Below, in pieces: positions 1 to 8,724 of a stretch of DNA of 64,000 nucleotides (position 1 is its first letter; every line of letters starts with the position of its first letter). The notes below the pieces were generated by a model. It made no database searches, had not been told where the DNA came from, and saw only the letters and a program-made list of their open reading frames with translations. The position numbers and the translations under genes are program-made. The stretch lies in the NCBI RefSeq assembly GCF_029714325.1, contig NZ_CP121666.1:7037001-7101000 (forward strand). The letters are read 5' to 3'. The DNA is from Bradyrhizobium sp. CB1717 (GTDB taxonomy: Bacteria > Pseudomonadota > Alphaproteobacteria > Rhizobiales > Xanthobacteraceae).

Positions 1-1
1 G

Positions 2-73
2 ACCGCCTTCGCCGCCGCATTCAAGAAGCTGACGGGTGAAACGCCGAGCGATTGGCGCAGACGGACGCGTTAG
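2..73 (+). CDS. AraC-family transcriptional regulator, C-terminal fragment cut by window start
   Basis: The window opens inside a reading frame whose last 23 residues are visible before a TAG at 71-73. They include FKKLTGETPSDWRR. The pattern F-K-x-x-x-G-x-T-P-S-x-W-R is the hallmark of the second helix-turn-helix of AraC/XylS activators, so this is the C-terminal end of such a regulator. The sensory N-terminal domain lies outside the window. The gene runs in the same direction as the flavoprotein at 573, about 500 bases downstream, and could regulate it, but that is only inferred from position. Confidence 0.75.
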   Translation, partial: TAFAAAFKKLTGETPSDWRRRTR

Positions 74-572
74 CAGCAATCCCGCGACAGCGACGGCAAT
101 CGCTCTGGGGCGGTCGAGTATCTGGTTCGCTAGATATCTCAGGAACGGACCACGCGGACGGAGACGAACAATGGACTGGAAACGCCTTGCAATTGCACCG
201 CGCCGCAAAGCCACCGCAACGGCGCTCCTGTACGGGCTCTCGCTGACCGTGCGTCTCACCTCGCCGACAGCCGAGGAGGCGCCGGCACAGAGCGCCAGTC
301 CCCTGGCGTCAATCCTGATCAATCATGATTGGCCGAGGAAACCAGCGGTGCCGGCCGCCCTGCGCGGCTGGCCATCGAGCCCGAGAAGCTGCCAGGCGGC
401 CTGTGGAAGCCCCGCGCTGCTGTCGTCCCTGCCAGCTTGTACCGCGCCGTAACGGGCAACCGGCCTCCGCTTCACCTCTTCGCGTCATCGCCGATCGCAG
501 CAGGCTCCGCCGACCTTGGGCGGCAGCGACGACGCACGTCTGTCCCGACCACCGAACTCAGGAGTGAACCAC
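74..572. other. Intergenic region without a convincing gene
   Basis: About 500 bases separate the AraC fragment from the flavoprotein. A frame of 93 codons begins at ATG 171 after a plausible GGAGACG and ends at 452. Its product is rich in Ala, Pro and Arg, shows no recognisable motif, and the frame competes with overlapping open frames typical of GC-rich DNA. No FixK or EcfG motif and no clear terminator were found. It may hold the promoter of the gene at 573 or a decayed gene. Confidence 0.4.
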
Positions 573-1778
573 ATGCGACTGCTCATCATCGGCGCCGGCT
601 TTGCCGGCATGTATGCCGCCCTCTCCGCCGCCCGTCTGCGCGACATCCAGGGCGCATCCCCCGGCGATCTCGAGATCGCGCTGATCGCACCCGAGCCGAC
701 GCTGGTGGTCCGCCCGCGGCTCTACGAGCCGAAGCCGGAAACGCTGACGGCGCCGCTGCTCGACGTCCTCCAGGCGATCGACGTCAACTACATCCAGGGC
801 AGCGCCGAGACCGTGAACACCGAAGCGCGGACGGTGCAGATCACGTCTCCCAAGGGTCCGCGCAGGACCCTGTCCTACGACCGTCTGGTGATCGCGACCG
901 GCAGCCGCCTGTTCCGGCCCGACATTCCCGGCCTCGCCGAGCACGGGTTCAGCGTCGATTCGCTCGATGACGCCATCGCGCTGGACAAGCATCTGCACGG
1001 GCTTGCCGACCGGCCGGCCGTGAACGGGCGCGACACGGTCGTCGTCGCCGGCGGCGGCTTTACGGGCATCGAAGCCGCAACCGAGCTGCCCGCGCGCCTG
1101 CGCAAGATCCTCGGCAAGGATTCGAAGACACGCGTGATCATCGTCGAGCGCAACGGCGCGATCGCTCCGGATATGGGTGAAGGCCCCCGTCCGCTCATCG
1201 CGGACGCCCTGCGCAAGCTCGGCGTTGAGACCCGGCTCGGGGCCTGCGTCGCCTCGCTCGACAAATCCGGTGTGACGCTCTCGACCGGCGAGCATATCGA
1301 GACCGAGACGGTGGTCTGGGCCGCCGGCATCCGCGCCGCTCCATTGACGGCACAGATTCCGGCCGAGCGCGACAATTTTGGCCGGCTTCTGGTGGATCGC
1401 GATCTGCGCGTGCCTGGTGTTGCCGGCGTCTTCGCCACCGGCGATGCCGCCCGCGCCGCCTGCGACGACGAGGGCAATTACGCGCTGATGTCGTGCCAGC
1501 ATGCCACGCGCATGGGCGCCTTTGCCGGCAACAATGCCGCCGCCGAGCTGCTCGGCGTTCCGACGAGGCCGTACCACCAGAAGGCCTACGTCACCTGCCT
1601 CGACCTCGGCGAAGCCGGCGCGCTGTTCACGCGCGGCTGGGAGCGCAAGGTCGAGATGGTCGGCGACGTCGCCAAGAAGACCAAGCACGAGATCAACACC
1701 GTCTGGATCTATCCGCCGAAAGCCGAGCGTGCCGCCGCGCTCGCTTCGGCCGATCCGGAGCGTGTGACTGCTCTCTAG
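573..1778 (+). CDS. NAD(P)/FAD-dependent oxidoreductase, NDH-2-like
   Basis: A 401-aa flavoprotein disulfide reductase-type enzyme. The N-terminus has the FAD-binding Rossmann motif GAGFAG at residues 7-12. A second dinucleotide motif, GGGFTGIEAA, lies near residue 155 and should bind NAD(P)H. FATGDAA near the C-terminus contacts the flavin. Length and arrangement fit type II NADH:quinone dehydrogenases and related soluble oxidoreductases, which pass electrons from NADH to a quinone or small acceptor at the inner face of the membrane. No C-terminal amphipathic membrane anchor is obvious, so the acceptor is open. ATG 573 was chosen because AGGAG precedes it and the next residues start the Rossmann fold. 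It is followed by an MBL hydrolase 90 bases downstream, probably co-transcribed. Confidence 0.85.
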   Translation: MRLLIIGAGFAGMYAALSAARLRDIQGASPGDLEIALIAPEPTLVVRPRLYEPKPETLTAPLLDVLQAIDVNYIQGSAETVNTEARTVQITSPKGPRRTLSYDRLVIATGSRLFRPDIPGLAEHGFSVDSLDDAIALDKHLHGLADRPAVNGRDTVVVAGGGFTGIEAATELPARLRKILGKDSKTRVIIVERNGAIAPDMGEGPRPLIADALRKLGVETRLGACVASLDKSGVTLSTGEHIETETVVWAAGIRAAPLTAQIPAERDNFGRLLVDRDLRVPGVAGVFATGDAARAACDDEGNYALMSCQHATRMGAFAGNNAAAELLGVPTRPYHQKAYVTCLDLGEAGALFTRGWERKVEMVGDVAKKTKHEINTVWIYPPKAERAAALASADPERVTAL

Positions 1779-1868
1779 ACGCACGAAGTGACGGCGGCCG
1801 CGCGTCCTGGCTGCGCGGCCCGCTCAACCAGGACCAGCCAGAAGCCTTCCATGAAACAGGAGACGAAC

Positions 1869-2786
1869 ATGAACCTGCACAACACCTCATATCCCCAGGC
1901 ATCGGGCCCCGAAGAGCTCGTTCCGTCACGCTACGCGCTGAAGGTCGGCGAGATCGACGTGCTGGTGGTCAGCGACGGCGTGCTGCCGTTGCCGACCACG
2001 ATGCTGGCGCACAACGCTAGCCCGGCCGAGCGGGCGGCCTGGCTGCACGACATGTTCCTGCCGCAGGACGCGTTCGACTGGGCGCTGAATGCGGTCATGG
2101 TGCGCAGCGGCGACAAGACCATCCTGATCGACGCCGGCCTCGGCTCCGACCCGAACTTGCACCTGCCGCGAGCCGGGCAGTTGATCAAGCGACTGGAGGC
2201 CGCCGGCATCGATCTTTCGGCCGTGACCGATCTGGTGCTGACCCATTTGCACATGGACCATATCGGCGGGCTGCTCGTCGACGGCGTGAAGCAGCGGCTG
2301 CGCAAGGACCTGCGCATCCACGTCGCGGCCGCCGAGGTCAAGTTCTGGGAGGCACCCGATTTCTCCCATACCAACATGCCGCAAGGCTTCCCGGACGCGC
2401 TTCGGGCCACCGCCAAGCGGTTCGTGAAGGAGTACGGCAGTCAGCTGCGGACATTCGATGAAACGCAGGAGATCGCGCCCGGCGTCATCGCGCGTCGGAC
2501 CGGCGGTCACACCCCCGGACACAGCGTGGTTCGCGTAGCGTCCGGCGGCGACGCATTGACCTTCGCGGGCGATGCCGTGTTCGCGGTCGGGTTCGAACAA
2601 CCCGACTGGCACAACGGCTTCGAGCACGACCCCGAGGAGGCGGCGCGCGTTCGTGTCCGTCTGCTGCGCGAGCTTGCCGAGACCGGCGAGATGCTGGTGG
2701 CCACGCATTTGCCGTTCCCGTCGGTGGGCCGCGTGGCGGTTGATGGCGACGCCTTCCGCTGGGTGCCGGTGTTCTGGGATTACTGA
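1869..2786 (+). CDS. MBL-fold metallo-hydrolase
   Basis: A 305-aa metallo-beta-lactamase-fold hydrolase. THLHMDHIGG near residue 125 is the HxHxDH dinuclear zinc motif. GGHTPGHS and the later FAGDAVF supply further metal ligands. No signal peptide is seen, so it is probably cytoplasmic. The organisation resembles the lactonase/parathion-hydrolase branch of the superfamily, but the substrate cannot be deduced. ATG 1869 is preceded by AGGAG at good spacing, which favours it over ATG 1851 in the same frame. It follows the flavoprotein and may be in its operon. Confidence 0.85.
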   Translation: MNLHNTSYPQASGPEELVPSRYALKVGEIDVLVVSDGVLPLPTTMLAHNASPAERAAWLHDMFLPQDAFDWALNAVMVRSGDKTILIDAGLGSDPNLHLPRAGQLIKRLEAAGIDLSAVTDLVLTHLHMDHIGGLLVDGVKQRLRKDLRIHVAAAEVKFWEAPDFSHTNMPQGFPDALRATAKRFVKEYGSQLRTFDETQEIAPGVIARRTGGHTPGHSVVRVASGGDALTFAGDAVFAVGFEQPDWHNGFEHDPEEAARVRVRLLRELAETGEMLVATHLPFPSVGRVAVDGDAFRWVPVFWDY

Positions 2787-3014
2787 CGGCTGGTCAGGCG
2801 AGGCCAAACCGGGGCGCGTGCTCATGACCTTCGTGAGTGCGCGCCCTGATTCAAATCACTGAGGCGCTCGGCATCCGCGACACATCCAAGGACCTGCCTC
2901 GGATCCTCACGGACCCTGCCCTGCGACGATTCCAGACAGCCAGTATGGCCTCCGTCCATCGTCCCGGATATAGCGAGACATTCCGGTGAACGATGTGCTT
3001 GGAGCCTCGCAAGA

Positions 3015-3671
3015 ATGACCTCTGCAAGTCCCGAACTTGTCATTTTCGATTCGGACGGCGTCCTGGTCGATAGCGAGATCATTGCACTGACCGTGCTGGT
3101 TCAAACGGCATCCGAGGAAGGCATATCGATCAGCGTCGAAGACGCCATACGTTCTTTCCGCGGGGTCAAGATGGCCGAATGCGTGCGCCAAATCGAGCAG
3201 CGGCTAGGCCGCCGCGTCCGAGACAGTTTCATCGACGACGTTCGACGGGCGACCGCGCTGGCGTTTGATGCCGAACTGAAGCCCATCGAAGGAATCCATG
3301 CGGCATTGGCCGAAATCGACGTTCCGGTTTGCGTAGCATCCAACGGCCCCATGTCGAAGCTGACACATGCACTCGGATTGACCAAACTGCTGGAGCACTT
3401 CGAAGGCCGCATCTTCAGTGCGTATGAGGTTGGTTCGTGGAAGCCGGACCCCGGCCTGTTCCTGCATGCCGCACGTACGTTGGGCGTTCCCCCCTCACGT
3501 TGCGTCGTTGTTGAGGACTCGTTGTCCGGAGTCCGCGCGGCAAAGACCGCAGGAATGAGAGTCCTCGGCTTTACCGGAGGAGATTCGGGAGCTGAGCGAG
3601 AGCTAGCGGAGGTCTGTGACGACCTCTGTCATCGAATGAGCGACCTTCCGGCTTTGCTGCGCATGGAATGA
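3015..3671 (+). CDS. HAD-superfamily subfamily IA hydrolase (phosphatase/phosphoglucomutase-like)
   Basis: A 218-aa HAD hydrolase. Motif I is FDSDGVLVDSE with the predicted nucleophile Asp12 and acid-base Asp14. VASNGPMSK supplies motif II, the Lys of SWKPDPGLF is motif III, and VVEDSLSGVRAA carries the motif IV acid. The helical cap between motifs I and II makes it subfamily IA, close to phosphoglycolate phosphatase and beta-phosphoglucomutase-like enzymes acting on small phosphorylated metabolites in the cytoplasm. A GGAG lies about 10 bases before ATG 3015. It is convergent with the ccdA-like gene. Confidence 0.85.
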   Translation: MTSASPELVIFDSDGVLVDSEIIALTVLVQTASEEGISISVEDAIRSFRGVKMAECVRQIEQRLGRRVRDSFIDDVRRATALAFDAELKPIEGIHAALAEIDVPVCVASNGPMSKLTHALGLTKLLEHFEGRIFSAYEVGSWKPDPGLFLHAARTLGVPPSRCVVVEDSLSGVRAAKTAGMRVLGFTGGDSGAERELAEVCDDLCHRMSDLPALLRME

Positions 3672-3686
3672 TCGCAGCACTCCCAA

Positions 3687-3702
3687 GCCTCCTCTCGGAG
3701 GC
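3687..3702. terminator. Short hairpin between convergent genes
   Basis: GCCTCC-TCTC-GGAGGC forms a perfect 6-bp stem with a 4-base loop between the ends of the convergent HAD and ccdA-like genes. There is no U-tract on either strand, so terminator function is weakly supported. Confidence 0.3.
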
Positions 3703-3717
3703 CGCCATGGCACAGCC

Positions 3718-4449
3718 CTACCCGATCGTCTGCAGCGCCGGGAACGTCTCGAGCAGCCAGATGCTCACATTGGAGACCGCGCCGGTGAGGAAGCCGATGC
3801 CGGTGATCACCATCAACACGCCCATGGCGCGCTCGACATTGACGAGCTGGCCCTTCATGCGCGCGAACAGCGTGGAGAACTGCTCGATCATCAGCGCGGC
3901 GATCAGGAACGGAATGCCGAGGCCCGCCGAATAGACCGCGAGCAGCCCCGCGCCCTTCGCCACCGTGGCTTCGGCCGCGGCGATCGAGAGGATCGCAGCC
4001 AGAATCGGCCCGATGCAGGGCGTCCAGCCGAAGGCGAAGGCGAGGCCCATGATGTAGGCGCCCCAGAGTCCGACGGGTTTCGGGATCGGCAGCCGGCCCT
4101 CGCGCATCAACAGGCCGATGCGCGTCAGGCCGAGGAAGTGCAGGCCCATGATGATGATGACGATGCCGGCGAGGATCGACAGCTCGGCCGACCAGGCCCG
4201 GATCAGCCCGCCGATCAGCGAGGCGCTGGCGCCGAGCGCCACAAACACAGTGGAGAAGCCGAGCACGAACAGCAGTGCCGACATCATGATCGCGCGCTTG
4301 GAGGTCGAGGCCGGCTCCTCGCTCTCGACATGCTCGATCGTCGCGCCCGTGAGATAGATCAGGTAGGGCGGAACCAGCGGCAGGACGCAAGGGGAGAGGA
4401 AGCTGACGAGGCCGGCAATCAGCGCCGCCGGGATCGAAACATTTTGCAT
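3718..4449 (-). CDS. ccdA: CcdA-family thiol-disulfide transporter, cytochrome c biogenesis
   Basis: A 243-aa polytopic membrane protein of the CcdA/DsbD transmembrane family. It has the paired Cys-Pro signatures SPCVLP (Cys21) and TPCIGP (Cys145), one in each inverted half of the family. The protein carries reducing equivalents from cytoplasmic thioredoxin across the inner membrane to periplasmic thiols, which keeps apocytochrome c cysteines reduced. About six hydrophobic segments are visible and the length fits CcdA rather than full DsbD. No thioredoxin partner gene is adjacent. Its role in c-type cytochrome maturation would support FixO and FixP made from the fix block, but the two are 25 kb apart. 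Confidence 0.85.
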   Translation of the reverse strand: MQNVSIPAALIAGLVSFLSPCVLPLVPPYLIYLTGATIEHVESEEPASTSKRAIMMSALLFVLGFSTVFVALGASASLIGGLIRAWSAELSILAGIVIIIMGLHFLGLTRIGLLMREGRLPIPKPVGLWGAYIMGLAFAFGWTPCIGPILAAILSIAAAEATVAKGAGLLAVYSAGLGIPFLIAALMIEQFSTLFARMKGQLVNVERAMGVLMVITGIGFLTGAVSNVSIWLLETFPALQTIG

Positions 4450-4652
4450 GATGCAGTCGGAGCCATCTCAGGCGCCGGTGCGGCACGCGGGAAACGCGCG
4501 CGGCCCGGAGCACCGGCTCTGGTGTAGCCGATGCCGGAGAATGCGCAACAGAGGCGCACAAAACCAAGGCTCCTCCCGATGCCGTCCGTGATCACAGATG
4601 CGGCATCGGGACGCGCACAAACCTCGCCAAAAAGCGAGACCAGGCGGCGCGG

Positions 4653-4919
4653 CTACTTCACCACGCGGAGCAGCGGACGCCGGGGCTGGTCCTGCGTCTG
4701 CTTGGAAGAGGGCGGCGGTTCGCTTCCGGCGTTCCGCAGCATTTCGTCGCACAGCGCCTTGAGATCGGCGCTGTCAATTCCTTTGAGTTTCATCCGCACG
4801 TCGAGGATGACAATCGACAGCAGCTCGGCCGACTCGCGACTATTCATCTCGTTGAGCGCCCTGCGGCACTCCTCGAGCGTCTCCAGCACCGACTGCAACT
4901 GTTCGTCTGAATGCGACAC
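4653..4919 (-). CDS. Hypothetical protein, 88 aa, helical
   Basis: A small soluble protein starting at a GTG (4919) after a purine-rich GGAAAG. It is rich in Glu, Leu and Arg in an apparently all-helical N-terminal two-thirds and ends in a basic Pro/Arg tail. No signal peptide, membrane segment or known motif is recognised. It lies upstream of and in the same direction as the ccdA-like gene with about 200 bases between. It looks like a genuine conserved short gene of this genus, but no function can be assigned. Confidence 0.55.
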   Translation of the reverse strand: MSHSDEQLQSVLETLEECRRALNEMNSRESAELLSIVILDVRMKLKGIDSADLKALCDEMLRNAGSEPPPSSKQTQDQPRRPLLRVVK

Positions 4920-5403
4920 CGGGCGTTCTTTCCGTTAATTCGGCCTGCGAGACGTATTTGCGACGACCCCTTTGGCCCCCATGGGAGACCAAGGATAACA
5001 CGAGGCCGCGACGCCTCTGAACATGATTTCAATGTGTTTCTGCGTTGATTTCGCGGTTCCGACGAACATCGGCCCGCCGCAACGTCGGCCATCGTCGAGG
5101 CAGCCGGGGAGAGAACGCCTGTTGCGTTGTGATTGATCCATGCAGGGGGTTGAAAGCGCCACTTGCGCAAGGATGTCCATTGCGGACAGCGCCGACAATC
5201 CCGCAGCCATCTGAAGGCTCGCAACGGAACTCACGCGACACCCCTCAATTCAGGCGATCGTCTGCCCGATTCCCAGCCCGTGGCCGCACCATGATACCAG
5301 CCGCGAGGCAGTAAGGATGACGTTCAAAACTCGTCACCCCGCAACCCGCCGTGGTTGTGGTTTGCGCCAGATTCTGCCAGTTTAGCCGCCTGAAGGGACT
5401 TGT
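4920..5403. other. Divergent intergenic region
   Basis: Between the start of the 88-aa gene (minus) and the LysR gene (plus) there are about 480 bases. Open frames occur on the minus strand (for example 4935-5234) but lack a ribosome binding site, motif or secretion signal. The region should hold the two divergent promoters. No specific operator could be picked out with confidence. Confidence 0.4.
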
Positions 5404-6450
5404 ATGCACTCCTTGGCGGAAAGGGGCGTTCCTCCAGAGGAACGCCTAAAAGCAAATCTCAGCGGCCTCTCCGATTGGGATGCGGCGCGCATCTTCCTGG
5501 AAGTCGTCCGTTGCGGAAGTTTTCGCTCGGCAGCCGAACGGCTGTCGTTGTCGATCAACGCTGTCCGCCGCCGCATTGACGATTTCGAGCGCCAGACCGG
5601 CACCACTCTGTTCACGCGCGACGTCCATGGCACGCATCTGACGGACGAGGGCGCGCTCGTCGTCTCCGCCGTCGAGCGGATGGAAGCAGCCGCGTTCGAC
5701 GTGTTGCGCACCAGTGATTCGACCGGCAATGCTCTGTCCGGCGAGGTCCGCGTCGCAGTCACCGAGGGGCTCGGCACGTTCTGGCTCGCCCCGCGCCTGG
5801 TCGAATTCCAGCAGACCTATCCGAAGATCCTGGTCGACCTGCATTGCGCCATGCGCTCGGCCGACGTCTCGCGACACGAGGCCGACGTCGCCATCCACCT
5901 GTCCCGGCCTTCTGCGCTCGACGTCAAGCTGGTGCGGCTCGGCCGCATGCATCTGATGTTCTGGGCTTCGGAGAAATACCTCGAGAAACACGGCACGCCG
6001 CGCTCGGCCCATGAATTGATCAAGCACCGCCTGGTGCTGCAGTTCGCCGACCAGCTCGCCGCCAAGGAGACTTTTGAGAGCTTCTTCCCGGGCGTTCAGG
6101 AACGTGACCTTCTGGTCATGAAGACGAACGTCTCAAGCGCCAATTACTGGGCAGTCGCGAATGGCGCCGGAATCGGCGTATTCCCGAGTTACGCCATTGC
6201 GCTTGGCGGGAAGTTGATTCCACTGGAGGTCGAATTGAACCGACCGCTGGATATCTGGTTGTCCTACCATCCCGGTAGCGGCCGCATCCCGCGCGTTCGG
6301 CACATGATTGACTGGCTGATCGAGGCTTTCAATCCAGCTCGCTTCCCGTGGTTTAAGGAAGAGTTCGTGCACCCGCATGAATTCAAGGACTCGTATATGG
6401 GCGAACCCCTGACCCAGCTCTTCGGGGGATTTTCAACCGAAGAACGGTGA
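5404..6450 (+). CDS. LysR-family transcriptional regulator
   Basis: A 348-aa LysR-type regulator, somewhat longer than the usual 300 aa because of a 24-residue N-terminal extension and a C-terminal tail. The winged helix-turn-helix is seen in IFLEVVRCGSFRSAAERL followed by the recognition helix and TLFTRD. A periplasmic-binding-like effector domain follows from about residue 110. The start could be internal, near the first hydrophobic helix. The PraR-like gene follows after only 9 bases, so the two are probably co-transcribed. The effector and targets are unknown. Confidence 0.85.
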   Translation: MHSLAERGVPPEERLKANLSGLSDWDAARIFLEVVRCGSFRSAAERLSLSINAVRRRIDDFERQTGTTLFTRDVHGTHLTDEGALVVSAVERMEAAAFDVLRTSDSTGNALSGEVRVAVTEGLGTFWLAPRLVEFQQTYPKILVDLHCAMRSADVSRHEADVAIHLSRPSALDVKLVRLGRMHLMFWASEKYLEKHGTPRSAHELIKHRLVLQFADQLAAKETFESFFPGVQERDLLVMKTNVSSANYWAVANGAGIGVFPSYAIALGGKLIPLEVELNRPLDIWLSYHPGSGRIPRVRHMIDWLIEAFNPARFPWFKEEFVHPHEFKDSYMGEPLTQLFGGFSTEER

Positions 6451-6459
6451 GAAACGACT

Positions 6460-6852
6460 ATGAAAACAGCGGCGAAAAGAATGAAGCAGCGCAGTGCCGG
6501 CAAGCCGGACATTGAGCTTGGCAAGCGGATCCGTCTGCGGCGCGTCGAGATGAAGATCTCGCAGGCCGAGCTTGGCGAAAAGCTCGGCGTGAGCTTCCAG
6601 CAGGTCCAGAAGTACGAGAAGGGCGTCAATCGCGTCGGCGCAGCCCGCCTGCAGCAGATCGCATCCGCCCTCGACGTGCCCGTGACCTTCTTCTATGACG
6701 GCGACAACAAGGCGCGCGAAGTCGAAAGCCTGCTCTTCCTCGATTCGGCTTTCAGCCTCCGCCTGCTGCGCGCCTACAGCAAGATCAAGGACCAGACGGT
6801 GCAGCGTCAGCTCGTCTCGCTGATGGAATCGATCGCGGCCAACGAAAGCTGA
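6460..6852 (+). CDS. XRE-family helix-turn-helix regulator, PraR-like
   Basis: A 130-aa cytoplasmic regulator. Residues about 20-75 form an XRE/Cro-type helix-turn-helix including QAELGEKLGVSFQQVQKYEKG and the following NRVGAARLQQIA. A helical C-terminal domain ends the protein. This architecture and the QQVQKYEKGxNRVGA signature are typical of a widespread alphaproteobacterial group that includes PraR of Rhizobium and Azorhizobium, which affects storage polymer, attachment and quorum responses. Start ATG 6460 follows GAGAAACG. It trails the LysR gene by 9 bases. Assignment to PraR is by resemblance only. Confidence 0.8.
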   Translation: MKTAAKRMKQRSAGKPDIELGKRIRLRRVEMKISQAELGEKLGVSFQQVQKYEKGVNRVGAARLQQIASALDVPVTFFYDGDNKAREVESLLFLDSAFSLRLLRAYSKIKDQTVQRQLVSLMESIAANES

Positions 6853-7254
6853 GCCGATCGACGGTCTGGCCTTGACGGCCAACGTTCAATCCGCCGCGTC
6901 GCGGGGGCGCGGCCGGATTGGACGAGATCGGCTGGATCAGATCTTCTGAACCAGATCTGGCGTGCGCCATCCGCGCGCGGCCTTCGTATTTCGGGGCGGC
7001 CTGACCGCCCTTTTTCTTGCCCTTTTCCCTCCCTCATCGCGGTTTTGGCGAACCCATTCCGCACTTGCCGCGACCCAATCGAGAGACTCCGCGAGCGGAC
7101 GCGTGGAGCTTTCGACTGCCGCGCTTAATGGGACCTCAACACCGGCGCCCTAATTTTCCGCCGATTTCGCGAATCGGCGTACGCAGCGCGGCGGCCGAAC
7201 ATTGCCAATGCGAGCGCCCGTCCGGGCCTCGCTCTCTTGGGGAAGATGGGACAC
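6853..7254. other. Intergenic region with terminator
   Basis: About 400 bases between the XRE regulator and the L,D-transpeptidase. The only clear element is the intrinsic terminator at 6994-7015. The remainder presumably includes the transpeptidase promoter. A short Arg/Ser-rich open frame (6962-7153) has no ribosome binding site or motif and is not called. Confidence 0.4.
6994..7015 (+). terminator. Rho-independent terminator after the LysR-XRE pair
   Basis: GGGCGG (6994-6999) pairs with CCGCCC (7005-7010) around a 5-base loop and is followed by TTTTT (7011-7015). This is a classical intrinsic terminator, 140 bases after the XRE stop codon. Confidence 0.75.
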
Positions 7255-8604
7255 ATGTCGAAACGCCATGCGATGATCGTTGCCGTCGGCGTGCTCGCCA
7301 GCGCCTCTGCGCTGGCACAAACCGAGACCGTCGGACAGGCCACGCCCAAGCCTGCAACGGCCGGGACTGTGCCGGCTGCGGCCAATCCGGCCCACGCAGC
7401 TGCGCCGAAAACCGCAACGACGCCCGCCTCGACGCCCGAAAGCCGCTCGGCCGAGGCGCTCGCGCTGACGCACGAGCCGACCTATGACGAAGGCTCCGCC
7501 CAGCGCATCAAGGAGGCCGCGTTCAGCTATTCCGCACTCGCCGTACGCGGCGGCTGGCCGACGATCCCCGCGGATGCCAAATTCGCGCTTGGCGTCCAGG
7601 GCGCGAGCGACGATCTCCTGCGCAAGCGGCTGATCCTCTCCGGCGATCTTTCCGCCGACAAGACCAGCGGCGCCTTCGACCAGGATCTCGCCGACGCGGT
7701 GAAGCGCTTCCAGGCACGTCACGGCCTCGCGCCGACCGGCACGGTGACGCCGCGCACGCTCGCGGCGATGAACGTCTCCGTGCAGAAGCGCATCCGCCAG
7801 CTCGAGGCCTCGCTCGAGCGGCTCGAGAACATGAATTTCAGCTTCGGCCAGCGCTATGTCGTGGTCAACATTCCCGCCGCCTTTGCCGAAGCGGTCGAGA
7901 ACGACGTCGTGGTGCGGCGCTATCGCGTCATCGTCGGCAAGACCGAAAAGCCCTCGCCGACGCTGACGGCCCAGATCACCAGCGTCGTCCTCAATCCGAC
8001 CTGGACGGTGCCGGCCTCGATCGCCAAGACCGAGATCTCGGCGCATATGCGCAAGGACCCGACTTATCTGTCGCGCATGCACATGGAAGTGCTCGACGCC
8101 CACGACAATCCGATCGATCCGCATTCGGTCGACTGGTCGGGCACGCGCACGCCGAACTTCACGGTGCGCCAGCGCAACGGCACCTTCAACGCGCTCGGCG
8201 CGGTCAAGATCGACATGCCGAATTCCTATTCGGTCTACATGCACGACACCAACCAGCGCAACTTGTTCAGCGACGACTACCGCTTCGATTCCCACGGCTG
8301 CTCGCGCGTCGACAATGTGCGCGATCTCGCCGCCTGGCTGCTCAAGGACCAGCCGAAATGGAGCCGCGCCGCGATCGACGCGGAGATCGCCAGCGGTCAG
8401 CATCTCGAGGTCGCCATGGCGAAGAAGGTGCCGGTGGCCTGGATCTATCTCACGGCGTGGATGACCAAGGACCAGACCATCCAGTTCCGCAACGACGTCT
8501 ATAGCCAGGACGAGCAGCTGCTGGAGGCGACGGCCGAAGAGGCGGCGTTCTTCGGCAAGGCCGCCGGCCATCCGCTGACCGCGCACATGCATGTGACGCA
8601 ATAG
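7255..8604 (+). CDS. Periplasmic L,D-transpeptidase with peptidoglycan-binding domain
   Basis: A 449-aa exported enzyme. A Sec signal peptide is visible (hydrophobic AMIVAVGVLASASALA). It is followed by an Ala/Pro-rich linker, a PG_binding_1 domain around AVKRFQARHGLAPTGTV, and a YkuD L,D-transpeptidase domain. The catalytic signature is DSHGCSR with the nucleophile near Cys349 and an upstream conserved region LNPTWTVP. Such enzymes make 3-3 cross-links in peptidoglycan or attach proteins to it. Length fits the long YcbB-like subclass. ATG 7255 was chosen because GGGGAAG lies about 9 bases before it. ATG 7246 and TTG 7237 in the same frame are possible. Confidence 0.9.
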   Translation: MSKRHAMIVAVGVLASASALAQTETVGQATPKPATAGTVPAAANPAHAAAPKTATTPASTPESRSAEALALTHEPTYDEGSAQRIKEAAFSYSALAVRGGWPTIPADAKFALGVQGASDDLLRKRLILSGDLSADKTSGAFDQDLADAVKRFQARHGLAPTGTVTPRTLAAMNVSVQKRIRQLEASLERLENMNFSFGQRYVVVNIPAAFAEAVENDVVVRRYRVIVGKTEKPSPTLTAQITSVVLNPTWTVPASIAKTEISAHMRKDPTYLSRMHMEVLDAHDNPIDPHSVDWSGTRTPNFTVRQRNGTFNALGAVKIDMPNSYSVYMHDTNQRNLFSDDYRFDSHGCSRVDNVRDLAAWLLKDQPKWSRAAIDAEIASGQHLEVAMAKKVPVAWIYLTAWMTKDQTIQFRNDVYSQDEQLLEATAEEAAFFGKAAGHPLTAHMHVTQ

Positions 8605-8724
8605 GCGCTTCTCGCGCCATGCAATCGCGGCACGGGCCGATGCAAAGCCGCGTCCCCTGCCGCGGTTGACCCCGGCCTCGGCCCGGCCGCACATTGCGCC
8701 TCGCCAACAACACGCGAGCGCGCG

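Noticed and set aside
171..452. 93-codon frame after GGAGACG near the window start
   Set aside because: Plausible ribosome binding site, but the product is unstructured in composition and changes character along its length. Not enough to call a gene.
4935..5234. 99-codon minus-strand frame in the gap before the LysR gene
   Set aside because: No ribosome binding site, no motif and mixed composition. It overlaps other open frames.
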